Assembly: GCA_015345905.1 (NCBI GenBank)
Contig: JADDTR010000001.1
Location: 806,001-870,000 of the forward strand
From: Aotearoamyces nothofagi
Taxonomy: Eukaryota; Ascomycota; Leotiomycetes; Leotiales; Tympanidaceae
Reading direction: 5' to 3'
DNA: 64,000 nt
Shown: positions 56,526-64,000 of the stretch, piece after piece
Position numbering within the stretch: the stretch's first letter is position 1
Layout of the letters: each line of letters begins with the position of its first letter
Translations under genes and position numbers: made by a program
Notes under the pieces: generated by a model
The model's input: only the letters and a program-made list of their open reading frames with translations
What the model was told of the DNA's origin: nothing
Database searches by the model: none

Positions 56526-59459
56526 CTAGTCCTCCTTCTCCTCATACAGCTTTAGCAAAGCCGGTCTGAACTCCGCAACCTTTGCAAAGTCACCAACCCG
56601 ACATCTCATATAGTCAAACGCAACAATGGCAACCTGATCAGTTTCACCACGTTCCATCACCGGAAGCTTTTGATAGCGTTGACTAAAATGAGTAAGCAAT
56701 ATCCTCCTTGCGCCCATCCGCATTCCGATATTCAATGCCTCTGAAGTTGTAGAATGCTTCTTAGCAATAGCGTCGCCTTGTAGCTCATCATCGAAGGTAG
56801 CTTCGTGGATCAGCAGCGTTGTACCTTTGCCTATGATCGCAAAATTTGACGATGGTCGACAGTCTCCAGAGTACGCCACTTGAAAGCCGTTTGGAAATTT
56901 GATGACGACTGCAAGAGAACCATTGCAGTGGGATACTGTACAAGCTTTTATCAACTTCATCCCAAACTCTTTGACAGCAGACGGATCGTTATCAAAGCAC
57001 TTATAGTAGCCATTATGAGGGCCCATGAATAGTGGAACAACACGTTTATATCCGTAGTCCTCTACCTGAGAGTATTCATCAAGCCATTTTAGCATGCCAT
57101 CGTCAGATGCAACCATGAGTCTCTTTGGTCTTGCCTCGCCGTCTCGCCGGGTCTCTTCGTGCCAGGCTTTTATCACAGCTGCAGTGCCGAGGTGGTGATC
57201 AGCGTGAAGATGGCTAATCCATATTAACTTTAGATCGCGAAGAATTTGAGGCAGCTCTTGACCAAATACTCTTTTGAGCTGTCCGAGAGTATTCTCGCCG
57301 CAGTCAAACAGGTAGTTGCCGTAACCGGGGACTCGCAATAAGGTTGCAGAGACATTTCGATATTTGGATGGTAATGCTGATCCAGTGCCGAGAGTAACAA
57401 CTTCTGCGTCTTTGCAAGGAATATCTTTCTGCTGCTCTTCAAGATGTGCCAGATATGCCGGATCTTCAATCCTCTTTCTCGCTTCGGTGGCTAATGTAAG
57501 GACTTCGTCAGAGGCTTCTTCAATAACTTTCTCAGTGTCGAGATACTTGACAATATTATTATCATTAATCTGAAATATGGGTTCGAGTTGTATCGATTTA
57601 CCCACACGAGCCGTGTCAAAAATTGGGGAGCCCAGAGCACGTTCCGTAACTTCATTGTTATGCACGGGGATCGGAAAACGCGATGAATCCAGCATATTCA
57701 GCTTGATGGCAGCTGTGGAAGGGGATTCCAGAGCCAGATTATTCGGACAATAATCCGTGGAAGATACAATGTGATGCAGGCTGGAATGCTTCCGCATAAA
57801 TTCTAGAAGTCGTTCATCCCGTCCGACCCCTTCACCTAGTATCCATATGACGGCTTCAACGCCACTCATAATCTCTTTGGTTGACCATTCTTCACGGTTA
57901 ACAAGGCCTTCAATATATGACGTGTCCGGTAGCTCAACAACTGCAAAGCCTCCTCCTTCCTTGCCAGGTGCCATGACCATTTCTGGTTTAACAACGGTGC
58001 CATTCTTCGTTGTGATACTCTCACCAGCTGTCAAATGCCGAAAAGAAATTCCGGGCTCTACTCCAAGTCGTATTGCCTCTTGTGGATCAAATTTTCCTCG
58101 CTGTGGATGGTTCTTGATGATATAGGATATGGCAGCAGAAGACCTTTTCGTAGGCGGCAATGACTCGATCGTAGCACCTGGCCATGGTGCCCGAATCAGA
58201 ACATCAATATTAGGAAGAGCTTCATCCCCTGCTCCTGGGAGTGGCCCTGCGTACTTCTCGATCTTACCTGCTGAGTCTCTCACAAAGATCGTTGCTGGCA
58301 TCTTTACGTCTGAGAGTCTAACCTTCCTTAGGGCATCCAAACGCCAATCAGAGTTGAACATGTGAGCCAAGACGCCTTTGCGTAGTTGAAGATTGCGATC
58401 TTCTTCCTCCTCTTTACTCTCCTGCATACCAATAAGAGATACCTGCGATACAGCATCTCTTTCTTCGAAAATCTCCCTGTGGCTCCTTTTTCGACTCTTT
58501 CGGGGTCCTTGCGCCGTAGGTGCGTCTTGTATTGTATCCGAAGGAATGGACATCGCCCACACGTTGATATTTGCATCGGACCATGTTGGACCCCATCCCT
58601 CTAATTTTCTTGGGCCTGTAACCTCATCTGTCTGTAATGGCATGCCCTTCCTAAAAACAAACCTCCTCGCTGTGGCCAACATATGTGTCAAGTTCTCGCT
58701 GCCATGAAGAACCAGCCTTCGGTCGTCCGCATACAATTCCCCTTCTCCACGGCTCTTCTTATGGGTCCGTTTTTTGAAAGCTGCCTCCATCTTCTGCGCA
58801 GAAGCACCATCAGCTAATGTAAGAATCATTCCTATAAGTCCACCGGTCGTCTTCCAATCAGTTCTTCCCGTGAGAAATACATCCTCCACTCTCGATAGCC
58901 CGATCTTGCGTTGCACACATGCGCGCTGTGTACCCTCCCCGACATTGCCAATCAGATATCTCTTGTTGTCGAAGTGAAGCAGTAGGGCAGTACTGGGTGT
59001 ATCCGCAGTCGGTGTGGTGATGAATTGTACATAGCTCCTCATCTTCAACCATGAATAACTCGTGATCCCCTTTTTTTTTGCTCGTTTGGGGCCTCGGACG
59101 TGCGCTGGAGGACTGACTGCCCTTTTTTGCACGAATGGAAAAGGCTCGAAAATAACCCAATATTTCTTAGGTAACTTGAAGGTAGTATCGAAGATGGGGC
59201 CTTCAAATATGCGATCAAAATGCCTGCTACCCACGCGTCCAGGCTTTTCAACCTCAGCGGTGACTCTACGCCTATCTAATCTCGCTGCTTCGCGTCTTTG
59301 CTTATTGGAAATTGTGAGTCGAGCTTTCTCGTAGCCTTTGAGCGATCGATGTTGAGACGGGCCCTTAGATGACTTGACAAATGGTAAGGACGTGAATTTT
59401 TTTATCTTACGGCCGGGAGCGCTAAGGGCCTTATTTAATTTTGGGGTGATCTCATACAT
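56526..59459 (-). CDS. TRZ1: Long-form tRNase Z (3' tRNA endonuclease)
   Basis: A single exon of 977 aa. The typical start of the enzyme, MRSYVQFITTPTADTPSTAL, occurs at about residue 141. The preceding 140 residues are basic (MYEITPKLNKALSAPGRKIK, RREAARLDRRR) and could be a mitochondrial or nuclear targeting extension. The inactive N-terminal half has GEGTQRACVQRKIGLSRVED and a FLTGRTDWKTTGGL segment. The catalytic half has VVTLGTGSALPSKYRN, the zinc motif SHLHADHHLG near residue 749, YSGDCRPS, HEATFDDEL and LTHFSQRYQK. tRNase Z cuts the 3' trailer from nuclear and mitochondrial pre-tRNAs before CCA addition. Either start codon is possible, and the extension may make the mitochondrial form. 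Confidence 0.94.
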   Translation of the reverse strand: MYEITPKLNKALSAPGRKIKKFTSLPFVKSSKGPSQHRSLKGYEKARLTISNKQRREAARLDRRRVTAEVEKPGRVGSRHFDRIFEGPIFDTTFKLPKKYWVIFEPFPFVQKRAVSPPAHVRGPKRAKKKGITSYSWLKMRSYVQFITTPTADTPSTALLLHFDNKRYLIGNVGEGTQRACVQRKIGLSRVEDVFLTGRTDWKTTGGLIGMILTLADGASAQKMEAAFKKRTHKKSRGEGELYADDRRLVLHGSENLTHMLATARRFVFRKGMPLQTDEVTGPRKLEGWGPTWSDANINVWAMSIPSDTIQDAPTAQGPRKSRKRSHREIFEERDAVSQVSLIGMQESKEEEEDRNLQLRKGVLAHMFNSDWRLDALRKVRLSDVKMPATIFVRDSAGKIEKYAGPLPGAGDEALPNIDVLIRAPWPGATIESLPPTKRSSAAISYIIKNHPQRGKFDPQEAIRLGVEPGISFRHLTAGESITTKNGTVVKPEMVMAPGKEGGGFAVVELPDTSYIEGLVNREEWSTKEIMSGVEAVIWILGEGVGRDERLLEFMRKHSSLHHIVSSTDYCPNNLALESPSTAAIKLNMLDSSRFPIPVHNNEVTERALGSPIFDTARVGKSIQLEPIFQINDNNIVKYLDTEKVIEEASDEVLTLATEARKRIEDPAYLAHLEEQQKDIPCKDAEVVTLGTGSALPSKYRNVSATLLRVPGYGNYLFDCGENTLGQLKRVFGQELPQILRDLKLIWISHLHADHHLGTAAVIKAWHEETRRDGEARPKRLMVASDDGMLKWLDEYSQVEDYGYKRVVPLFMGPHNGYYKCFDNDPSAVKEFGMKLIKACTVSHCNGSLAVVIKFPNGFQVAYSGDCRPSSNFAIIGKGTTLLIHEATFDDELQGDAIAKKHSTTSEALNIGMRMGARRILLTHFSQRYQKLPVMERGETDQVAIVAFDYMRCRVGDFAKVAEFRPALLKLYEEKED

Positions 59460-59994
59460 GTGGCCTCATGCCATGAGACTGTTCTGCGTCGTATGGAGCT
59501 TGATCTGTAGCTGTATTTTCTTCTATCGGTTCGAGCTTCAAAAATGTTTACGGGGTGATAAGATTGATTAGTCATCAAATCGCTTGAGCGCAGACATGGT
59601 GAGGGCCATTTACGAGATATACCTATTTAATAGAGGAATAGCCAGGAATAGATGGATCTTACGTAGCATAGAGCACCAGCTTCCAGAAGGAAACACTGCA
59701 TCATTAGGTTAGCAGGTGACAGCATTCAATATATTAGTTTGCAAGCATGATCACGCTCTACTGTACTTGTAACAGGTCGTAATGCAGCCATGACCTATTA
59801 GAAGATGAATAGTCTTTAACTAGCTTGTAGCCGCCCAGTCATAACCATTGGCGAATTCCGAAAAGATTATGTGACAGTCGGGATGAGTACTTTTGATTGC
59901 TCTGCTTAATATCACGCTTTCAAAAGATGTACCGCCTCTAGAGGCTGTGGTAATGCACCAATAAAAGAAATCCAGCACCGGAAGCTTCAGACAT
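59460..59994. other. Intergenic, tRNase Z upstream and TCTP downstream
   Basis: These 535 bp separate the tRNase Z start from the TCTP stop codon. I see no gene or repeat. Confidence 0.5.
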
Positions 59995-60788
59995 TTAGAC
60001 CTTCATCTCGCTGAGCCCATGCTTCCAGACAGTAACATAAGGAGTGACTCCATCCTCACGATAGTTCATGAGAACGACCCTACAATATCAGAGTTAGTGA
60101 CCGCCATGAGATTACGGAAAGTGGAGGATGACTAACATTCCGTCGGGGTCCATAGACTCTCCAACGTAGCAATCGTAGTCCTTGAAGTTGGAGATGACCT
60201 TCTTGGCGAACGCACCAGCACCCTTCTCGAAAGCAGCGACGTCTTCTTCAGATGCTCCCTTTGCCTTCATCGCCTCCTTGACCTTCTTCATGTAGGCTAA
60301 TTTTGTTAGTAAGCGATCAGTACTCTAGGGCTATGTAACATACTTTTGAGATGGCTGAGATATGACTTCTTGTCGAATTGAGTGGATTGGAGACGGAAAG
60401 AGTTGACAACATTGTTGACTTGGACAGCGCCATCCTCAACACCTTCGTCAGCCTCCTCAGCAGAAGCGTTGGCACCAGTATCTAAATGGGAGTGAGCAAT
60501 GTTCGTAAATAGGGTTCCTTGCTGGCAGGACGAGCCAATACTCACCGATTTCAACGGCGCCTAGGGTGATCATTTGGCAGTCGACTTCGTAGGCAATGCC
60601 ATCAACCTCCTTGATATCATAACTGTCGGAGATGATCTCGTCCCCGGAAATGATGTCCTAGAGCAGTACAGAAGGTGTTAGCAATGCGATCAAGTGTTAT
60701 CAGAAGCTGATCTGGTAGGTCTAAAAGATGGAGGGGTATGGCGATAAAGAGCGCCCAGTGAAGAGTGACTAACCTTGTAGATAATCAT
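59995..60788 (-). CDS. TMA19: Translationally controlled tumor protein homologue (TCTP), 5 exons
   Basis: Exons are 60788-60774, 60657-60546, 60481-60344, 60296-60137 and 60079-59995: 510 nt, 169 aa, the usual TCTP length. The first exon encodes only MIIYK, as in many fungi. Then come [66 protein letters not shown], an [18 protein letters not shown] helix, [20 protein letters not shown] and the end [24 protein letters not shown] is an abundant cytosolic protein that binds ribosome-associated factors and tubulin; yeast Tma19 moves to mitochondria under stress. Introns use GTTAGT, GTGAGT, GTATGT and GTTAGT donors. Confidence 0.95.
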
Positions 60789-61384
60789 CTTGGCGATATT
60801 TGGAATTAACCTGACTTAAAAGATAAAAGCAGATGAGACTGATAATATGAAGACAAGATGAATATCTCGAACCAGGAAAGATAAGTTGGCGGGGGAGATT
60901 TTTCGTGGCCTCGCCTCGGATCTTCCAGTAGTGGGGCACGGAAAGGCTAGTACGTTCTTGCTTAGAAGATGTAACGTTAGAAAGTTCATCCAATCATAGG
61001 TTAATCACATGACCCGCCGCCAACCAATTTAACCTTGTTCTCCCTCCCTAAAGTCACGGGACTTCATAAACCACTCACCAAGACGCATGGTAACGAAACA
61101 AATGCAGCAGTTTAAACCCTCGAGCCACATAGACTGAACTGTAAATTATGTACTTACGTTTTTCATTATTCACTCACAAGATAGGTGATAGTCTGGCAGT
61201 CCTCGTTAGACGAGCATGGCAAGGAAATTTGCTTATGATAATGGTCGGCAAGTACGGAACAGGAGCTTAGCGAGATTGTACGATGAGTGGCGTTACAAGA
61301 AGTTCAATTGATAAAACGCATCAACATCAGCTTTGTCCTTCTCACTTCTCGTAGTGTGCACCACAATAACTGCAAACATAAAGT
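60789..61384. promoter_or_regulatory. Divergent region of TCTP and sphinganine hydroxylase genes
   Basis: These 596 bp lie between two divergent starts. No TATA box is clear. Short frames have no motif. Confidence 0.45.
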
Positions 61385-62592
61385 ATGAGAAGTATGGCAA
61401 ACCTTTCGTCGACATTGGCAATGGCAAACGCTTCTTATTCCTCTTCGGACCTACCACCTTTGCCGTCATACACGGTTACCCCGGTTCAGTCGCTGATTTC
61501 GTTCATTCCGGACTTCTATCTGTCACTCTTTCTACCAGTTGTCGCGTACTGGATTGTTTCTATGTTCTTCCACCTCCTCGATGTTTACGACGTCTTCCCA
61601 AAATACAGATTGCATACCCCCGCAGAAATTCTGAAGCGCAATCATGTCTCACGTTACGAAGTCGCTCGAGATGTTATCATTCAACAGATCATCCAGACAG
61701 TTACTGGAGCAATTATGGGTCTTACAGAGCCTGAAGAAATGAATGGCATGGAGCAGTACGAAGTTGCTGTATGGGCTAGAAGAATCAGAATTGCACAAAG
61801 GGTGCTGCCGCAGCTGCTCGGCGCAATCGGACTCAACGCTGCTGCCATCTCGAAGAACGTCGCTGTATCGCATCCATTCATTGCTGGGGCATTGGCTGGT
61901 GGAAAATACCCGTTCTTGACAGGTGGTCTGGATGTTGTCACTGGCACACCTGTGCCTGCCTTTGCCAGCTGGGAGATGTCCGCAGCAAATGCATTGTACT
62001 GGTACCTCATACCTGCAGCACAATTTGGTTTGGGAATACTCATTGTCGATACTTGGCAATATTTCCTACACCGTGCCATGCATGTCAACAAGTGGCTCTA
62101 TGGTAAATACAATGGCTGTTCCTATTATTCTCAAGCGCTAACTACGTGGTAGCAACCTTTCATTCCCGTCACCATCGACTCTATGTCCCTTACGCATATG
62201 GCGCCCTTTACAACCACCCGTTTGAAGGCTTCCTTCTGGATACGCTGGGTACCAGTATCGCATACAAGGTCGCAGGCATGACTGCACGTCAGGGCATGTG
62301 GTTCTTCACTTGCTCAACCATCAAGACGATAGACGATCACTGTGGCTATGCGTTCCCATGGGACCCTCTCCAGCATATTACGGGAAACAACGCTGCGTAT
62401 CATGATATCCATCACCAGAGCTGGGGCATCAAGACAAACTTCAGCCAGCCGTTCTTCACATTCTGGGATAGGATCCTGGGGACGATCTGGAGTGGCGGAG
62501 ATACGAAAGCTCGATACGAAAGATGTGCGAAGGCCGCGCAATTGCAAGCGGACGAGGACGATTTGCAAGCGAAGCAAGCGAGGGCCGAATAA
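61385..62592 (+). CDS. SUR2: Sphinganine C4-hydroxylase (Sur2), 2 exons
   Basis: Exons are 61385-62102 and 62153-62592, giving 385 aa. The GTAAAT donor and GGTAG acceptor join KWLY to ATFHSRHHRLYVPYAYGALY. The three di-iron His motifs are HRAMH (residues 229-233), HSRHH (243-247) and HDIHH (323-327). Hydrophobic segments include FYLSLFLPVVAYWIVSMFFH near residue 45 and YLIPAAQFGLGILIVDTWQY before the first His motif. FPKYRLHTPAEILKRNHVSR is a Sur2 signature. The enzyme sits in the ER and converts dihydrosphingosine to phytosphingosine, a step in making inositol phosphoceramides. A second ATG three codons downstream (MANLSS) is an equally good start. Loop 100-200 is longer than in yeast. Confidence 0.94.
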
Positions 62593-64000
62593 AGTTATGG
62601 CTGTGGACACCGCCATGTACTCTGTATAACCAAGGGCGTCTGGGCATGCGGATGAATAATGGAGGGATTGGATTGGATCATGGGGCGGGCGTTAATGAAT
62701 TCCGGGCCTAATAATAAGGAGACTGTACATTATATGCCACGGATAATCTAGTCTGCAGGCCAGAGGTTAATGAGTGAGGCTAATAACTAATACAATGCAC
62801 ATTTGATTCAAGTTGTATGCTTGAAAACGATGCTGCCTGGCTCAGTGAGTGGGAGATGGCCCCATTGGAAATGATTGAAAACCCAAGGGATAGTGGTGGC
62901 AAAAAGACAAAGGAGGAGCCCTCCCACTTGTCACTTACTCGTGGACCCGACAACCAAGGCACGCAATGCAAGGCGAGTATTCACGTGCCGCCACAGAAGC
63001 TAAAGTCGCCTTAAACCTCCCGCCGCACAGTAGCGCAGAGCTTCCAATATGATGCACACATTACAGCATCACGAGAGTCGAAGCCAAACCCCTGTCCCGG
63101 ACCCGGTCCCCGGTCCGCTGTCCCCTCTTCTCTCCCTCCTCCCAGAGCTTCGACGGCTGCGACGGCTGCGACGGCATGGTCTAGATCCCGAGGCGGAGAG
63201 AAGGGTGTGCTCGTGCTCGCGCTCGCTCTGAGAGATTGGGATTGGGATTGGGATGGGGTGGGATGGGATGTTGGAATGAGAGAAGAGAAAGATGCATGGC
63301 ATGACAGACAGAAGCGGATTGTGTTTCTTCCTGTCATGTCATGTGTGCAGAGGACACAATTGGATTGTGTGCACGGCACGTGGTGATGATAGAGAAGGTT
63401 GTGCACGAAAGCAGATCTGTAATTTTTGTAGGGGATCTCATGTACAGTTAAGCATCAGACAACGAAACGAAGACTTTCATTTCTCTCTCTCATCTCTTCC
63501 CTTCGCTCAGCACTCTCGGCTCTCCGGCTATTGTCTGATTCTGCAGGATCCTAGGACGCGACTTTGCGTGAGTGTTCGATCATGTCGCGTCCGTCACGCG
63601 TCGGTAGGGTGCAGCGGAGAGGTTCAGCAGGCCAGCTGGTGCTGGCAATCTCGGAAGGGCCAGGCGGGAAAGGAAAAAAGAAGAAAGAAAAACTCTGTGC
63701 CAAAAACCACCGACTACCAAGGAATAAGGGCAGGTATAAAAGTACAGCAGGAAAAAAGGATCCAGTAGCGGGCGTGCCAGCAGCGAGCGACGGCGAGTGC
63801 AGGATCGGAGATGGAGTTTCAGGGCTGCCAGGGTTGCCAAGGCTACCACGGCGGCCGGGGATGCCGGTCGGGCTGGTCGTGCTAGCGAGCAGCCATTTCC
63901 AAATCAGGACCGTGCGCTAGGCGCCATCGGGCAGTGTTTCAGGGAACAGGGCTGGTCTGGGGCTGCAGGGTGGTCCGTGGGCGATGGATTAAGATGAGGC
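62593..64000. other. Right-end region, no gene supported
   Basis: About 1.4 kb. Short direct repeats occur (GGGATTGGGATT near 63235-63260 and CGACGGCTG units near 63150-63172). Frames up to 158 codons have no recognisable motif. A gene could start or end beyond the window edge, but I cannot support one here. Confidence 0.5.

Noticed and set aside
63292-63920. Frames of 118 and 158 codons near the right end
   Set aside because: Lys/Arg-rich without motifs, overlapping each other; could be part of a gene cut by the window edge, but this cannot be supported.
1-64000. CRISPR arrays, bacterial operons, transposons, tRNA or rRNA genes
   Set aside because: The genome is fungal; the tandem repeats lack spacers, I saw no transposase, reverse transcriptase or LTR pair, and no tRNA B-box/cloverleaf was found by eye. 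A tRNAscan-SE run would settle the last point.

Overview
This window is eukaryotic and almost certainly from a filamentous ascomycete (Pezizomycotina). Genes lie on both strands. Most have one to seven introns of about 45-60 nt with GTAAGT-like donors, CTRAC branch points and YAG acceptors. The proteins are fungal types (TOR kinase, Rtf2, Sip5, Vip1, Mgm101, Pam16, Trf4/Cid14, Sur2, Bpl1, a Pex23/30-type dysferlin-domain peroxin and a DUF2235 hydrolase). I cannot fix the class or species. The splice models below come from reading frames and splice signals; each joins to an open frame, and most totals are checked as multiples of three.

Layout: (1) 87-2765, an FAD monooxygenase and the replication-fork protein Rtf2. 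(2) 3075-10776, the complete TOR kinase, whose frame closes only if one intron is a GC-AG intron. (3) 11370-15000, a TMEM135-like membrane protein, an assembly gap of 30 N between G and C homopolymers, and a GC-rich aldo/keto reductase. (4) 15859-21278, a peroxin and a TRAMP-type poly(A) polymerase. (5) 21279-23337, a gene-poor block of minisatellites. (6) 23338-31496, a coiled-coil protein, a small spliced protein, Vip1 and Sip5. (7) 31497-34485, 3 kb of G-rich minisatellites. (8) 34486-38661, Yip1 and Pam16 head to head, then RCC1. (9) 40274-45602, a Cys-rich Crd2-like protein, Mgm101 and biotin-protein ligase. (10) 45776-52889, an APH-fold kinase, a DUF2235 hydrolase, a secreted NTF2-like protein and a RING protein. 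(11) 54005-54490, a 120-bp tandem repeat. (12) 54549-62592, a conserved hypothetical protein, tRNase Z, TCTP and the sphinganine C4-hydroxylase. The last 1.4 kb has no gene I can support.

Most genes are unlinked housekeeping functions, with no biosynthetic cluster, transposon or viral element. The most interesting locus is vip1. Its last coding part carries two 7-Cys repeats with the cysteine spacing of fungal copper metallothioneins. A perfect GTAAGT donor sits on the first cysteine codon of the first repeat. A frame-matched acceptor 371 nt downstream would replace the whole Cys tail with a 30-residue Cys-free end, so splicing could switch a metal-binding tail on or off on an RNA-binding protein. 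A second CxC-rich gene with only phase-1 introns lies about 13 kb away. Other gene-structure oddities are an ATG-only first coding exon in pam16, symmetric phase-1 tail exons in RCC1, and a possible alternative last exon in the DUF2235 gene.
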